Made by a program: the position numbers and the translations under genes
The notes under the pieces: generated by a model
What the model was told of the DNA's origin: nothing
The model's database searches: none
The model's input: only the letters and a program-made list of their open reading frames with translations
Part shown: piece by piece, positions 1-10,849 of the stretch
How the letters are laid out: each line of letters opens with the position of its first letter
How positions within the stretch are numbered: the first letter of the stretch is position 1
Origin: an uncultured Pelagibacteraceae bacterium
GTDB lineage: Bacteria; Pseudomonadota; Alphaproteobacteria; Pelagibacterales; Pelagibacteraceae
Direction: 5' to 3'
Length of the DNA stretch: 64,000 bases
NCBI GenBank assembly: GCA_902598125.1
Contig: CACKAJ010000004.1
Location: 1 to 64,000 of the forward strand

Positions 1-8
1 TACAAATG

Positions 9-725
9 CTAATTAAGATTTTTATTTGAATAAATTCTATCTTCCCATTCTGTAAAAGGAAACTTAAATCTTTTTTTTAATTCAAAATTATTTTTAATTA
101 AATATTTGTGAACTTTATTACTGTTATAATTTTGATAAATTTTGTTATTATGAAACTCTATCAAAATATGTTTAATAATCTTGATTTCTTTTTCGATTCC
201 TTTAAGAACACTAAGTTCATGACCTTCGGTATCAATCTTGATAAGATCTACTTCTTTAATTTTTTTTTGCTTTATAAAATATGATAATTTTATTGTTTCA
301 ATATTATAATTGTTAGTTATCATTTCTTTTATGTTGCCACCAAATAATATAGCTTTTAATTTAAGGTAAAAGTTTTTTTCATTAATTTTCGTTAGTGAAG
401 ATGTCAGATCGTGCTTATTGATATAAATTTTTTTTACTTTATTTGAATTGGAAATCGCTAAATTATATGTATTAATTTTTTTATTATTTCTATACTTATT
501 TTTGATAAATTTAAAAATTTTTTTTTGTGGCTCGAATAAATAACCCTTCTTCAAATTGAAATTATTTTTTATTAGATCTGTATACAATCCATTATGTGAT
601 CCAATATCTAACCATATTTTTATGCTAAGATTTTTATTTTTTAGAAAATATAATATTTTTTTTTGATGTATAAACTTATCGATTAAATTAAAAAAGATTA
701 TAGCTAATGTTTTTAATAATATCAT
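9..725 (-). CDS. FkbM-family SAM-dependent methyltransferase
   Basis: Probable small-molecule or glycan O-methyltransferase. The SAM-binding loop DIGSHNG (residues 40-46), an acidic EP pair at 65-66 and the FkbM signature IDTEGHE (164-170) are all visible, and the 238-residue length suits the family. The first 25 residues are hydrophobic and basic, which could place it near the membrane. It is one base from the upstream membrane glycosyltransferase-like gene, so the pair probably acts on a surface glycan or glycolipid; the substrate is unknown. Very Lys/Asn/Ile rich, like its neighbour and unlike the metabolic genes of the same run, so this end may be a variable surface region. Confidence 0.85.
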   Translation of the reverse strand: MILLKTLAIIFFNLIDKFIHQKKILYFLKNKNLSIKIWLDIGSHNGLYTDLIKNNFNLKKGYLFEPQKKIFKFIKNKYRNNKKINTYNLAISNSNKVKKIYINKHDLTSSLTKINEKNFYLKLKAILFGGNIKEMITNNYNIETIKLSYFIKQKKIKEVDLIKIDTEGHELSVLKGIEKEIKIIKHILIEFHNNKIYQNYNSNKVHKYLIKNNFELKKRFKFPFTEWEDRIYSNKNLN

Positions 726-726
726 T

Positions 727-2328
727 TTATAATAATCTTATTTTTGTAAACTGTTTACAGTTTTGATTAATTATAAACTTAAGTATTTTCATTTTCATTT
801 CTTGTCTGGTAAAACATTCCTTTTCTAAGTAATTTGTCAGATTTAACTCGCTTACGTCAGGTAATACATAAATATTTTTTATTTTCTTTTTTTTTAAAAA
901 GGTGACTATAAAATTTTTGTAATTTTCAAAATATCTATTTCCTTCAACAGGAAAAGCAGAATTATCTCCAGGGTACCATCTTGAATAACCACTTAATTTT
1001 TCATTAATTAATAATGAGAAAATTGAGTAGTTTGTTATCACAATTCTTTCAGAATTGTCATTTTCTAATACTTTCAAAAAATTATTTAACAACTCAACTT
1101 CAAAATTCATTTTAAATTTTCTTGAATTTTCTGGGGTAATCCAATTTAGTCCTGTTAATTTTTTATTAATAGTTTGTCCTTTTACTGATTTTGAAAAATT
1201 TATATTATTTAATTCGTGAAATTTCCTTTCAATATTATACCTAAGATGATATTTCATGGTAATTCCTACACAAAATAGTATTAAAAATAATGATACATAT
1301 TTTTTATAATTTGTATTAACTGATTTCAGTTGTAAATGTGCTAAACCCAAAAAAAATGGTATTAAAAAAAATATAAAAATTTGATTTTTTGTTACAATCA
1401 TATGCTGCACCAATGAAATAAATAAAAGAAAACTTATGAGTAATATTACGAAATTTTTATCATTTAATAATTTTTTTCTTAAATTCAAATTTTTAATCGT
1501 TAGAAAAAGTAATGAAAAAAATGAAATATAGATAAATTTATAATCTAAAAAAATATTTTTTAAATCATAATTTATCTTTTCATATCTTTGATCTCCTAAA
1601 GTACTAGGATAAAGTAAGTATTGTGTAATGAAGTCATCTAATCTAACAGAATTAACTTTTAAAAATAAAATTATCAGACATAAAATCGATAATGATGATA
1701 CAGATAAATATTTAAATATCTTTATAAGATTATTTTTACCACAATAAGGTAAGTATAATATCAAGGTCAAAATAATCGTTATTAGTATATATGCAGCAGG
1801 TACCTGTTTACTTAAAAATCCAAATAAAATTAGAATCGGGATTGAAAACCAAAAAATAAACTTATTAGTAATTATAGCAAGAATTAAAGCATACAAACTT
1901 AACAATGATAGAAATGTTGAGTGATGATCTACAAACGGTGTACCACTAGATGGATATGCTAAAATTGCAAAACAAATTGAATAAAAAAAACTAAGACTCT
2001 TATTTAATCCCAAATTGATAAAAAGATAAAAGGTTGACAAGGAAATAATTCCATTAAGTATAGATGAGTTTAAAAGATAGCTTTGCCAGCTTGTTCCAAA
2101 AATATAAAAAATAATACTTTGGAAATAATCGATAATAGGACCTGACACAACCCAATAATCTTTAAAAGGATGTTCACCTTTTAAAACTCTAAAACCGGAA
2201 TCAAAATGTGCAAAACTATCTATAGGATATACTCCTCTATTCCCTGTGTACTGGCAAATTAAAATAGAAAAAATAAATAGAATAATTGGGAGAAAATTAT
2301 TAAAAAGAAAAAATTTTAAAGATTTCAT
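727..2328 (-). CDS. Multi-pass membrane glycosyltransferase-like protein (GT-C/GT39-like)
   Basis: 533 residues with about ten hydrophobic segments and a soluble C-terminal part (from about residue 375). The first periplasmic loop carries an acidic motif, IDSFAHFDSG (36-45), followed by GEHPFKDYW and SGP, the layout seen in ArnT/PMT-like GT-C enzymes that move sugars from polyprenyl-phosphate donors. By analogy it would act at the periplasmic face of the inner membrane, but neither donor nor acceptor can be read from the sequence. One base separates it from the FkbM methyltransferase and 27 bases from mdh, with no terminator visible. It could also be a polymerase-like or uncharacterised membrane protein of the same fold. 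Confidence 0.65.
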   Translation of the reverse strand: MKSLKFFLFNNFLPIILFIFSILICQYTGNRGVYPIDSFAHFDSGFRVLKGEHPFKDYWVVSGPIIDYFQSIIFYIFGTSWQSYLLNSSILNGIISLSTFYLFINLGLNKSLSFFYSICFAILAYPSSGTPFVDHHSTFLSLLSLYALILAIITNKFIFWFSIPILILFGFLSKQVPAAYILITIILTLILYLPYCGKNNLIKIFKYLSVSSLSILCLIILFLKVNSVRLDDFITQYLLYPSTLGDQRYEKINYDLKNIFLDYKFIYISFFSLLFLTIKNLNLRKKLLNDKNFVILLISFLLFISLVQHMIVTKNQIFIFFLIPFFLGLAHLQLKSVNTNYKKYVSLFLILFCVGITMKYHLRYNIERKFHELNNINFSKSVKGQTINKKLTGLNWITPENSRKFKMNFEVELLNNFLKVLENDNSERIVITNYSIFSLLINEKLSGYSRWYPGDNSAFPVEGNRYFENYKNFIVTFLKKKKIKNIYVLPDVSELNLTNYLEKECFTRQEMKMKILKFIINQNCKQFTKIRLL

Positions 2329-2355
2329 TTAATAACATTAAACTAATATTTGATA

Positions 2356-3315
2356 TTAAGATAATGAAGTATCAATTTTTTTTGCAGCATCAAATAAATC
2401 CTGTACCGCCTTTACAGATTTATTGAAATTGTCTTTTTCATCTGCTGACAAGTGCAACTCTATTACCTTTTCTACTCCATTAGCTCCAATTATTACAGGT
2501 ACCCCGGCATAAATGTCTTTTATTCCATACTCGCCATCTAAATACGCTGCACACGGTAGTTGTTTTTTTAAGTTTTTTAAATAGCTTTCAGCCATTTCGA
2601 CACCTGAAGATGCGGGTGCATAAAAAGCTGATCCTTTTTCTAAATATTTAACAATTTCAGCTCCTCCTTTTTTTGTTCTCTCGATAATTTTATCTAATTT
2701 ATCTTTTGAAATTTTTCCCTCTTTTATCAAATCACTAATTTTTTTTCCCTCAACTTCTGTTGATCCAAGCATTGCTACCATACTGTCTCCATGTCCTCCT
2801 AAAACAAAAGATTTGATTTTTTTAACAGGAACGTTCAGCTCTTGAGATAAGAAGTATATAAATCTTGAAGAGTCTAAAATACCAGCCATTCCTACTACTT
2901 TATTCTTAGGAAGACCTGAATATTTTTGTAAGGCCATTACAATAACGTCTAATGGATTAGTAATACATATTACAAAAGCATTAGGTGATGTTTTTTTTAT
3001 TCCCTCAGCTACTTGCTTTATAATTTTAAGATTAATGCCTAATAGATCATCTCTTGTCATTCCAGGTTTTCTTGGCACACCGGCTGTAACTATTATAACA
3101 TCTGAATTTTTGGTATCCTCATAATTATCTGTTCCGGATAAATTTACGTTAAAGCCCTCTACTGGGGATGATTGAGCTATGTCTAATGCTTTTCCTTTTG
3201 CTATACCAGAAGCAACATCAAATAAAACAACGTCAGCTAACTCTTTTATTGCAATTAAATGAGCCAGGGTTCCCCCGATTTGTCCAGCTCCTATTAAAGT
3301 AATTTTCTTTTTCAT
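2356..3315 (-). CDS. mdh: Malate dehydrogenase (NAD, LDH-like type)
   Basis: Oxidises malate to oxaloacetate in the TCA cycle. The Rossmann loop GAGQIGG is at 9-15, the mobile substrate loop PRKPGMTR at 81-88 with its arginines, a second substrate Arg in DSSRF near 151, and the catalytic His in GGHGDS at 175. At 319 residues it is the usual length for the alphaproteobacterial MDH3-type enzyme. The start has a good upstream GGAAGG-type ribosome binding sequence. In many alphaproteobacteria mdh heads mdh-sucCD; here it follows the succinate dehydrogenase genes and mmsA, and precedes glycan genes, so it still lies within a TCA-centred run. Confidence 0.97.
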   Translation of the reverse strand: MKKKITLIGAGQIGGTLAHLIAIKELADVVLFDVASGIAKGKALDIAQSSPVEGFNVNLSGTDNYEDTKNSDVIIVTAGVPRKPGMTRDDLLGINLKIIKQVAEGIKKTSPNAFVICITNPLDVIVMALQKYSGLPKNKVVGMAGILDSSRFIYFLSQELNVPVKKIKSFVLGGHGDSMVAMLGSTEVEGKKISDLIKEGKISKDKLDKIIERTKKGGAEIVKYLEKGSAFYAPASSGVEMAESYLKNLKKQLPCAAYLDGEYGIKDIYAGVPVIIGANGVEKVIELHLSADEKDNFNKSVKAVQDLFDAAKKIDTSLS

Positions 3316-3330
3316 TAACTACCTTCCCAT

Positions 3331-4824
3331 TTATTTCATTGTCGGCATAACAAACTCTGGGTCAGATCGTAAACCTGATGGCCATCTTGACGTTATAGTT
3401 TTTAATTTTGTGTAGAATCTTACTCCTTCAGGACCATGCATATGTTGATCTCCAAATAAAGATCTTTTCCACCCACCAAAACTATGAAAAGCCATTGGAA
3501 CTGGTATCGGTATATTTATCCCTACCATCCCGATCTTTGCTTTATTAGAAAAAGTTCTTCCAGAGTCTCCGTCTCTGGTAAATATGCTCACGCCATTTCC
3601 GAATTCATGATCGTTTACTAATTGTAAAGCTTCATTAAAGTCTTTAACTCTTACAACTGATAAAACAGGCCCAAAAATTTCCTCTTTATAAATTCTCATA
3701 TTTTTCTTAACATGATCAAATAAACAGCCACCTATATAATAACCATCTTCATAACCTTGTAATTTAAAATTCCTTCCGTCTACAATTAGTTTGGCTCCTT
3801 CTTTCTCTCCAATATCCACATAATTTTTAACTTTAGCCAAATGTTCTTTCGTTACTAATGGCCCCATTTCAGATTGTTTATCCATTCCAGGTCCAACTTT
3901 TAATGCTTCTACTTTTTTAGCTAAAGAGTTTACAAGTTTATCTCCGATACCTCCTACTGCCACAGCAACTGACTGAGCCATACATCTCTCACCTGCTGAA
4001 CCATAAGCTGCACCCATTAAACCATTAACCGCTTGATCCAAATCACAATCAGGCATAACTACACAATGATTTTTAGCGCCACCAAGAGCTTGAACCCTTT
4101 TTTCATTTTTTGCACAGTTTTCATAAATATATTTGGCAATTGGTGTAGAGCCAACAAAGCTCATGGCTACTACATCTTTGTTATTTATTAATGCATCTAC
4201 AGCTTCTTTATCTCCATTAACAATATTAAATACACCGTCTGGAAGACCAGCTTCTTTCAAAAGCTCAGCTAATCGCATCGAACAAGAAGGATCTTTTTCA
4301 GACGGTTTTAGAACAAAAGTATTTCCACATGCTATTGCCATAGGAAACATCCACATCGGAACCATCGCTGGAAAGTTAAATGGTGTAATTCCTGCGCAAA
4401 CTCCTAAGGGTTGTCGAATAGACCAGCTATCCACATTAGTTCCAACGTTTTCTGTAAATTCTCCTTTAAGCAATTGAGGAATACCACAAGCATATTCAAC
4501 CACCTCTAAACCTCTTGTTAATGATCCTCTTGCATCTTCATAAACTTTGCCGTGCTCAGCTACTATGATTTTTGTAAGTTCGTCGGAATTTTTCTCAATT
4601 AACTCTTTAAATTTAAACATTATTCTAGCTCTTTGAAGAGGAGGAGTATTTGCCCAAGGCTCAAAAGCTTTTCTAGCATTTTTTACGGCTTCATTTACAT
4701 CTTTTGTTGAAGCAAGTTTAACCTCTGAACTTTGTTCACCTGTCGCTGGATTAAATACTTTGCCTGTTCTTTTTGAGTCACCGCTAAATGATTTGCCTCC
4801 AACAAAGTGTTCAATAGTTTTCAT
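3331..4824 (-). CDS. mmsA: Methylmalonate-semialdehyde dehydrogenase (CoA-acylating)
   Basis: Aldehyde dehydrogenase family enzyme converting methylmalonate or malonate semialdehyde plus CoA to propionyl- or acetyl-CoA, in valine and inositol breakdown. Visible: oxyanion Asn in TPFNFP (about 150), cofactor Lys in LKPSE (173), the MMSDH-type GGAKNHCVV stretch and the catalytic Cys in GERCMAQ (281). I chose the ATG at 4824 (497 residues): the longer reading frame back to 4914 overlaps sdhB by 67 bases and its extra 30 residues do not resemble the family. The context, 23 bases after sdhB and before mdh, links it to central carbon flow. The exact semialdehyde substrate is inferred from the family. 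Confidence 0.9.
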   Translation of the reverse strand: MKTIEHFVGGKSFSGDSKRTGKVFNPATGEQSSEVKLASTKDVNEAVKNARKAFEPWANTPPLQRARIMFKFKELIEKNSDELTKIIVAEHGKVYEDARGSLTRGLEVVEYACGIPQLLKGEFTENVGTNVDSWSIRQPLGVCAGITPFNFPAMVPMWMFPMAIACGNTFVLKPSEKDPSCSMRLAELLKEAGLPDGVFNIVNGDKEAVDALINNKDVVAMSFVGSTPIAKYIYENCAKNEKRVQALGGAKNHCVVMPDCDLDQAVNGLMGAAYGSAGERCMAQSVAVAVGGIGDKLVNSLAKKVEALKVGPGMDKQSEMGPLVTKEHLAKVKNYVDIGEKEGAKLIVDGRNFKLQGYEDGYYIGGCLFDHVKKNMRIYKEEIFGPVLSVVRVKDFNEALQLVNDHEFGNGVSIFTRDGDSGRTFSNKAKIGMVGINIPIPVPMAFHSFGGWKRSLFGDQHMHGPEGVRFYTKLKTITSRWPSGLRSDPEFVMPTMK

Positions 4825-4847
4825 GCTGATATTGAATAAATAAGCTT

Positions 4848-5624
4848 TTAACTTGTTGCAAGCATTTTCTTTATAGATCCAATAGCTTTTGCTGGATTTA
4901 ATCCTTTTGGACAAGAATTAGTGCAATTCATTATTGTATGGCATCTATATAATTTAAGTTCGTCTGCTACTTTTTTAAGTCTCTCTTTTTTATCTCCATC
5001 TCTACTATCATTGATCCAACGGTAAGCTTGTAATAAAACTGCAGGTCCTAGGTATTTGTCACCATTCCACCAATAGCTTGGGCAAGAAGTTGAACAGCAA
5101 GCACATAATATACATTCATAATAACCGTCTAATTTCTCTCTGTCTTTTTGAGACTGTTTGATTTCCTCTTTTTCTTTTCCTGTTTGTTCTGTTTGCAGCC
5201 ATGGTTTAATCGACTCGTACTGTTTATAAAGAGTAGTTAGATCTCCGATTAGGTCTTTTACTACCTTCAAATGAGGTAGGGGATAAACATTTAAATCTCC
5301 ATTAATATCAGTATGAGATTTAATGCAAGCTAAAGTGTTTACTCCATCTATATTCATCGCGCACGAACCGCAAACACCATGGGCACATGATCTTCTGAAT
5401 GTAAGCGATGGATCTATTTCGTTTTTTATTTTGAATAAAATATCCAAAACCTTTGGACCACAATTATCCATATCAACTTCAAAAGTATCGACTCTTGGAC
5501 TTTGTTTTGTAGATGGGTCCCACCTATAAACATTTACTTTTTTTAAATTTTTTGAATTTGTCTTGTCTTTATAATACTTACCAACTTCTATTTTTGAACT
5601 TTGAGGTAAGTTAAATTGAACCAT
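4848..5624 (-). CDS. sdhB: Succinate dehydrogenase iron-sulfur subunit
   Basis: Electron-transfer subunit of complex II, passing electrons from the SdhA flavin to quinone at the inner membrane. The [2Fe-2S] ligands are in [12 protein letters not shown] and a following Cys (TLAC); the [4Fe-4S] and [3Fe-4S] ligands are in [12 protein letters not shown] and [12 protein letters not shown]. Length 258 residues, normal for the family. It starts two bases after sdhA, giving the order sdhC-sdhD-sdhA-sdhB. Confidence 0.97.
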   Translation of the reverse strand: MVQFNLPQSSKIEVGKYYKDKTNSKNLKKVNVYRWDPSTKQSPRVDTFEVDMDNCGPKVLDILFKIKNEIDPSLTFRRSCAHGVCGSCAMNIDGVNTLACIKSHTDINGDLNVYPLPHLKVVKDLIGDLTTLYKQYESIKPWLQTEQTGKEKEEIKQSQKDREKLDGYYECILCACCSTSCPSYWWNGDKYLGPAVLLQAYRWINDSRDGDKKERLKKVADELKLYRCHTIMNCTNSCPKGLNPAKAIGSIKKMLATS

Positions 5625-5626
5625 TC

Positions 5627-7402
5627 TTAATAAACTCTTTCCTTTGGTGGGAAGTATTGAACATCATTCGTTAGTGTTCTTGAATGAACATCTCTATATT
5701 TTATTTCTACTTTTTTATCGCTTTGCCAAGCCAAAGTGTGCTTCATAAAGTTTTTATCATCTCTTTTACTATAATCCTCTCTTGCATGAGCACCTCTGCT
5801 CTCTTTTCTGCTATAAGCTGAGTCCATAGTGGTAAGAGCTTGTCTTATTAAATTATCAAATTCTAGAGTTTCAACTAATTCTGTATTGAAAAGAAGAGAT
5901 TTGTCTTTAACTGAAATATCTTCCATACCCTCATAAGGCTTTCGTATTTGGTCCACTCCCTCTTTTAATGTTTTTTCTGTTCTAAACACAGCACATTTTG
6001 ATTGCATTGTTTTTTGCATATTTAATCTTAATTCTGCTGTCTTAGTAGCGCCTGAAGAGTTTCTAATTTTATCAAATCTATCTAAACATTTATCCGTCTC
6101 TGAACTCGAAACTTCTTCATGAGCCATACCTGGTTTCACAAGTTCTGCTGCCCTTTTAGCAGCCGCCCTTCCAAACACCACAAGGTCAATTAATGAATTT
6201 GAACCTAATCTATTAGCCCCATGTACTGATACACAAGCTGCCTCCCCGATAGCCATAAGCCCGGGTACTGTTTTTTCTGAACCATTTAAAGTTAAAACTT
6301 CTGCTTTATAATTTGTTGGAATACCACCCATGTTATAGTGAACAGTAGGAACAACTGGAATTGGTTGTTTGTTCACATCAACATTTGCAAAAGTCTTTGC
6401 AGCCTCGGTAATACCTGGGAGTCTTTCTTCTAGAACCTCTTTATCTAAATGATCTAAGTGTAAATTTATGTGATCTTTATCTTTACCAACACCTCTACCT
6501 TCATTAATTTCCATCTCCATTGATCTGCTTACTACATCTCTAGAAGCTAAATCTTTTGCGTTAGGTGCGTAACGCTCCATAAATCTTTCACCTTTACCGT
6601 TTACTAAAAATCCTCCTTCTCCTCTTGCTCCTTCTGTTATTAAACATCCAACTCCATAAATTCCAGTTGGATGGAATTGCACAAACTCCATATCCTGTAA
6701 GGGCAACCCAGCTCTTAATACCATTGCATTACCATCACCAGTACAAGTATGCGCCGAAGTAGCTGAGTAATAAACTTTACCATAACCACCTGTTGCTATT
6801 ATTGTAATGTGCGATCTAAACCTATGAATAGTACCATCAGTTAAATTCCAAGCTATAACTCCTTTGCACTCTCCATTTTTCATTATTAAGTCTAATGCAA
6901 AGTATTCGATAAAAAATTCTGTATTGTGTTTTAGTGCTTGACCATAAAGAGTGTGTAAAATCGCATGGCCCGTTCTATCAGCAGCAGCACATGTTCTTTG
7001 AGCTGTTCCATTTCCATAATTTTTTGTCATTCCACCAAAAGGTCTTTGATAAATTTTTCCATCATCTGTTCTGCTAAAGGGAACACCATATCTCTCTAAT
7101 TCAACAACTGCTCTTGGAGCTTCCTTACATAAATATTCTATAGCATCCTGATCACCTAACCAGTCAGAACCTTTGACAGTATCGTACATGTGCCATCTCC
7201 AGTCATCCTCTCCCATATTTCCAAGTGCAGCCGAGATACCTCCTTGAGCTGCAGATGTATGGCTTCTTGTTGGAAAGACTTTTGAAATACAGGCTGTTTT
7301 CAATCCAGCCTCAGATAAACCAACCGCTGCTCTAAGACCAGACCCTCCTGCTCCTAAAACAACAACATCATATTCATGATCTATAATTTTATATGCACTC
7401 AT
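5627..7402 (-). CDS. sdhA: Succinate dehydrogenase flavoprotein subunit
   Basis: Catalytic FAD subunit oxidising succinate to fumarate. The N-terminal dinucleotide fold ([10 protein letters not shown], from about residue 17), the FAD-attachment His in [10 protein letters not shown], the HPTGIYG active-site segment and the C-terminal [12 protein letters not shown] motif are all present. 591 residues is typical. Its start codon shares one base with the end of sdhD, so translation of the membrane anchor and catalytic subunit is probably coupled. Confidence 0.98.
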   Translation of the reverse strand: MSAYKIIDHEYDVVVLGAGGSGLRAAVGLSEAGLKTACISKVFPTRSHTSAAQGGISAALGNMGEDDWRWHMYDTVKGSDWLGDQDAIEYLCKEAPRAVVELERYGVPFSRTDDGKIYQRPFGGMTKNYGNGTAQRTCAAADRTGHAILHTLYGQALKHNTEFFIEYFALDLIMKNGECKGVIAWNLTDGTIHRFRSHITIIATGGYGKVYYSATSAHTCTGDGNAMVLRAGLPLQDMEFVQFHPTGIYGVGCLITEGARGEGGFLVNGKGERFMERYAPNAKDLASRDVVSRSMEMEINEGRGVGKDKDHINLHLDHLDKEVLEERLPGITEAAKTFANVDVNKQPIPVVPTVHYNMGGIPTNYKAEVLTLNGSEKTVPGLMAIGEAACVSVHGANRLGSNSLIDLVVFGRAAAKRAAELVKPGMAHEEVSSSETDKCLDRFDKIRNSSGATKTAELRLNMQKTMQSKCAVFRTEKTLKEGVDQIRKPYEGMEDISVKDKSLLFNTELVETLEFDNLIRQALTTMDSAYSRKESRGAHAREDYSKRDDKNFMKHTLAWQSDKKVEIKYRDVHSRTLTNDVQYFPPKERVY

Positions 7403-7728
7403 TAAGTTAAATTATATATTCCTGTAATAGTTAATAAAGGCATAACTATAGCAAATAAATTTAATAGTTTATTTGCGACATTTTTGATTTTTTGATCTTT
7501 AATATAGTCCTCGAATATCTCACTTATTGTTAAAGCTGAAAAAAAGAAAGCTATTACTATAAATATTGAAAATAAAATTCTTGTTGGTTGTTGAGCAAAG
7601 AAAAGAACCACTGATTGATAATCGTTCTCATAAATAGAAATAAAATTTACAATAAACCAAACCATGAAGGGGATAAGTAAAAAAGAACTTATTTTTGTAA
7701 ATAACCATTTTTTTGTAGAAACATGCAT
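7402..7728 (-). CDS. sdhD: Succinate dehydrogenase membrane anchor subunit SdhD
   Basis: Small anchor protein of complex II: 108 residues with three hydrophobic helices, sitting between sdhC and sdhA with one base on one side and a one-base overlap on the other. Identity rests on position, size and the helix II end EIFEDYI, which matches the DY segment (quinone-site Tyr) of known SdhD. By ungapped alignment to Escherichia coli the heme b ligand His of the HAWIGM segment is Phe here, so heme ligation may differ; see findings. The family is poorly conserved, hence the lower confidence. Confidence 0.85.
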   Translation of the reverse strand: MHVSTKKWLFTKISSFLLIPFMVWFIVNFISIYENDYQSVVLFFAQQPTRILFSIFIVIAFFFSALTISEIFEDYIKDQKIKNVANKLLNLFAIVMPLLTITGIYNLT

Positions 7729-7729
7729 G

Positions 7730-8116
7730 TTAAAAAATATTTTTTCCTATTAAATAAAATGTAATTGTAAGTACAAATGATCCAACTAAAGCTAAAACTC
7801 CAGTGACCTTTGAAATCTTTAAATCGAAACCATACCCTAAATCCCAAAATAGATGACGTAATTCATTTAAAATATGAAAACTAAACGTCCAACAAAGTCC
7901 AACAGCTACAAATTTTCCAAAAAAACTTTGAAGGAAATTATTTATAATTAAGTAGCTCTCTGCTCCAAGCAATAAAGACAAACTCCAGAAACAAATTATC
8001 GTAATGGCTAAAATATTTATCACTCCAACAATTCTATGTGTAATGGAGAGTAAAGAAGATATTTGCCATCTATAAATTTGAAGATGAGGGCTTAAAGGAT
8101 TTTTTTTTTCTTCCAT
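7730..8116 (-). CDS. sdhC: Succinate dehydrogenase cytochrome b556 subunit
   Basis: Membrane anchor and quinone-site subunit of complex II. 128 residues with three transmembrane helices. The N-terminal PLSPHLQIYRW stretch, the SSLLSITHRI motif (quinone-site Ser and Arg) and FHILNELRHLFWDLGYG, which holds the heme-ligand His, are textbook SdhC. First gene of the sdhCDAB group, 20 bases after asd and with no obvious separate promoter. Confidence 0.93.
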   Translation of the reverse strand: MEEKKNPLSPHLQIYRWQISSLLSITHRIVGVINILAITIICFWSLSLLLGAESYLIINNFLQSFFGKFVAVGLCWTFSFHILNELRHLFWDLGYGFDLKISKVTGVLALVGSFVLTITFYLIGKNIF

Positions 8117-8136
8117 ATAAGATTTATAAACTAAAG

Positions 8137-9129
8137 TTATAATTTTTTCACTAAGTGCTCAGCGATCTGAACAGTGTTTAAAGCCGCCCCTTTTAATAAG
8201 TTATCAGATACGACCCATATATTAATAGCCTTTACATTTGAATTATCTTTTCTGATTCGAGAAATGTAAGTTGTATAATCTCCTTCTGCTTCAATTGGTG
8301 TAATATACCCACCGTCTTTTCTATCATCGATGACTTTACATCCTGGTGCTTTACTTAAGATTTTTATAACATTTTCAAAATCATATAAATTATCAAATTC
8401 AATATTTATAGACTCAGAGTGTCCGGTTCTTACTGGTACCCTCACACAAGTCGCTGTAACATCAATGTCGTGATCAAGGATTTTTTTTGTCTCATTTGTC
8501 ATTTTTAATTCTTCTTTTGTGTATCCATCTTTATCAAAAGTATCGATGTGTGGTATTAAATTAAAAGCAATTTGTTTGGTAAAATTTTTTGAATTAATTT
8601 TTTTATTTTCTAAATATTTTTGAGTTTGTTCAAATAATTCATCCATTGGGGCTTTTCCAGCGCCGGATACAGCCTGATAAGTTGAAACAACAACTCTGTT
8701 TATTTTATATTCATCATGCAAAGGTTTCAGTGCGAGAACCATCTGCATTGTTGAACAATTGGGATTTGAGATAATGTTGTTATGCTTGAATAATGCTTCA
8801 GCGTTTACTTCGGGAACAACTAAGGGAACATCTGATTGCATTCTGAAATAACTAGAATTATCAATCACTATAGTTTTTTTTGCAGCTTTAGGGGCCCACT
8901 CTTTGGCGATTTGGCTACCTGCAGCAAAAAAAGTTATTTGAGCTTTTGAAAAGTCGTAGCTTTCTAAATTTTCAATAACAATTTCTTCACCTCGAAATTT
9001 AATTTTTTTTCCAGCGCTTTTTTCTGAGGCAACTAAATATAGTTCTTTAAATGGAATTTTAGATTTCTCTAATATTTCAATTGTTTTTCTTCCTACATTT
9101 CCTGATGCTCCAATAATTGCAAAATTCAT
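8137..9129 (-). CDS. asd: Aspartate-semialdehyde dehydrogenase
   Basis: Reduces aspartyl phosphate to aspartate semialdehyde for lysine, threonine, methionine and diaminopimelate synthesis. The NADP-binding GASGNVGR is at residues 7-14, the catalytic Cys in SNPNCSTMQ near 125, and the substrate segment RVPVRTGHSES carries the active-site His. 330 residues, usual size. Placed between leuB and sdhC, 12 and 20 bases away, so it is transcribed with the leucine genes. Confidence 0.96.
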   Translation of the reverse strand: MNFAIIGASGNVGRKTIEILEKSKIPFKELYLVASEKSAGKKIKFRGEEIVIENLESYDFSKAQITFFAAGSQIAKEWAPKAAKKTIVIDNSSYFRMQSDVPLVVPEVNAEALFKHNNIISNPNCSTMQMVLALKPLHDEYKINRVVVSTYQAVSGAGKAPMDELFEQTQKYLENKKINSKNFTKQIAFNLIPHIDTFDKDGYTKEELKMTNETKKILDHDIDVTATCVRVPVRTGHSESINIEFDNLYDFENVIKILSKAPGCKVIDDRKDGGYITPIEAEGDYTTYISRIRKDNSNVKAINIWVVSDNLLKGAALNTVQIAEHLVKKL

Positions 9130-9141
9130 ATAATTATTACT

Positions 9142-10248
9142 TTATTTTAATTTTGCTATAATTGCATCACCCATGACAGAAGTAGAGACCTCTTTCATGT
9201 TTTTTGACATGATATCTTTGGTTCTTAACCCTTCATCAAGAACACTTTGAACAGCTTTATCTAATTGTTCTGCTTCTTTGTCTAAGTCGAGAGAGTATTT
9301 TAATGCCATTGATAAGCTTAGAATTGTAGCAATAGGGTTAGCAATATTTTTCCCAGCAATATCTGGTGCGGACCCATGAACAGGTTCATACATTGATCTA
9401 ATTTTACCGTTTTTGTCTTTAGCTCCTAAAGAGGCTGATGGTAGTAAGCCTAAGGATCCTGTTAACATCGCAGCTTCATCTGAAAGAATGTCACCAAATA
9501 AGTTATCAGTAACAATTACATCAAATTGCTTTGGATCTCTTAATAACTGCATTGCACAATTGTCTGCTAGCATATGGCTCAGTTCAATTTTTTTGTATTC
9601 TTTATCTTTAAGAGCCTGAACTTCTTCTCTCCATAAAATTCCTGCTTCCATTACATTAGATTTTTCACAAGAAGTTACTTTATTTTTCCTTTTTTTTGCT
9701 AAATCAAAAGCTACTCTTGCCACCCTCTGAATTTCACTAGTTGTGTAAGTATGAGTATTAATTCCTTTTCTCTCATTATTTTCTATTGGCTCTATACCTC
9801 TAGGTTCACCAAAATAAATTCCACCAGTTAACTCTCGCACAATCATAATATCTAAACCAGATATTATTTCTGGTTTAAGTGAAGATGCTTCTACCAATTG
9901 TTTGAAACATATTGCTGGTCTCAAATTAGCAAATAATTTTAATTCTTTTCGAAGCTTAAGAAGAGCTCTTTCTGGTCTCTTAGAAAATTCTAAATTATCG
10001 TACTTAGGTCCTCCAACAGCACCTAGAATTACAGCTTCACTCTCAAGTGCCTTGTAAAAAACTTCATCTGTAATTGGACTCTTATGTTTATCGTAAGAAG
10101 CTCCACCAACAAGACCTTCTTCAAATTTAAAATCTAATGATTTATTTTTATTAAACCATTCAATTATTTTTCTTACTTCTCTGATAACTTCTGGTCCAAT
10201 ACCATCACCAGGTAGTAAGAGTATTTTTCGATCCTTAACTTTAATCAT
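9142..10248 (-). CDS. leuB: 3-isopropylmalate dehydrogenase
   Basis: Oxidative decarboxylation of 3-isopropylmalate in leucine synthesis. The family landmarks GDGIGPEV near the N-terminus, the [14 protein letters not shown] loop, the catalytic Tyr and Lys region, and the metal and NAD segment [12 protein letters not shown] followed by [13 protein letters not shown] are all present. 368 residues. It overlaps the end of leuD by 8 bases, consistent with coupled translation within leuC-leuD-leuB. Confidence 0.97.
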   Translation of the reverse strand: MIKVKDRKILLLPGDGIGPEVIREVRKIIEWFNKNKSLDFKFEEGLVGGASYDKHKSPITDEVFYKALESEAVILGAVGGPKYDNLEFSKRPERALLKLRKELKLFANLRPAICFKQLVEASSLKPEIISGLDIMIVRELTGGIYFGEPRGIEPIENNERKGINTHTYTTSEIQRVARVAFDLAKKRKNKVTSCEKSNVMEAGILWREEVQALKDKEYKKIELSHMLADNCAMQLLRDPKQFDVIVTDNLFGDILSDEAAMLTGSLGLLPSASLGAKDKNGKIRSMYEPVHGSAPDIAGKNIANPIATILSLSMALKYSLDLDKEAEQLDKAVQSVLDEGLRTKDIMSKNMKEVSTSVMGDAIIAKLK

Positions 10249-10849
10249 TATTTAATAACCATGGCTTTTTGGCTTCTAATTTTTTTTCAAAATCATCGAT
10301 GTAATTTATTTTTTCCATAGATAACCCGATGTCATCTAATCCCTCGATCAAACATTTTTTTTTAAAAGAATCTATTTCAAATTTGACAACTTTATTTCCA
10401 AATTTAATTTCTTGTTTTTGGAGATCTACTTCAACCTCTTCTTTTCTTTTTGAATACTCTGATAACTCTATTACTGTTTGTTCATTAATTCTGATCGGTA
10501 AAATACCATTTTTAAAGCAATTATTATAAAATATATCTGCAAAGCTTGAACTAATAATACATTTAATACCAAAATCAGATAGAGCCCATGGAGCATGCTC
10601 TCTAGATGAGCCGCATCCAAAGTTTTTACCTGCTAATAAAATTTTTGATTTATTATAAGGCTCTTTATTTAAAGTAAAATCCTTTATAAGATTTCCATTT
10701 TCGTCATATCTCATCTCGTAAAATAAACTTTTTCCCAAACCTGTCCTTTTAATAGTTTTTAGGAACTGTTTTGGAATTATCATGTCCGTATCGATATTCT
10801 GTAATGGCAAGTATGATGGGATGCTCTTTAAGTTTAGAAATTTTTCCAT
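10241..10849 (-). CDS. leuD: 3-isopropylmalate dehydratase small subunit
   Basis: Small (swivel-domain) subunit of isopropylmalate isomerase. The [13 protein letters not shown] motif near the N-terminus and the substrate-recognition [17 protein letters not shown] segment are unmistakable. 202 residues, as expected for the bacterial type. Overlaps leuC by one base and leuB by eight, so all three are tightly packed. Confidence 0.97.
   Translation of the reverse strand: MEKFLNLKSIPSYLPLQNIDTDMIIPKQFLKTIKRTGLGKSLFYEMRYDENGNLIKDFTLNKEPYNKSKILLAGKNFGCGSSREHAPWALSDFGIKCIISSSFADIFYNNCFKNGILPIRINEQTVIELSEYSKRKEEVEVDLQKQEIKFGNKVVKFEIDSFKKKCLIEGLDDIGLSMEKINYIDDFEKKLEAKKPWLLNND

Noticed and set aside
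4133-4477. Plus-strand 114-residue frame inside mmsA
   Set aside because: Antisense of a well-conserved enzyme region; no ribosome site or known motif.
4825-4914. 30-residue N-terminal extension of mmsA
   Set aside because: It overlaps the end of sdhB by 67 bases and shows no family similarity; ATG 4824 fits.
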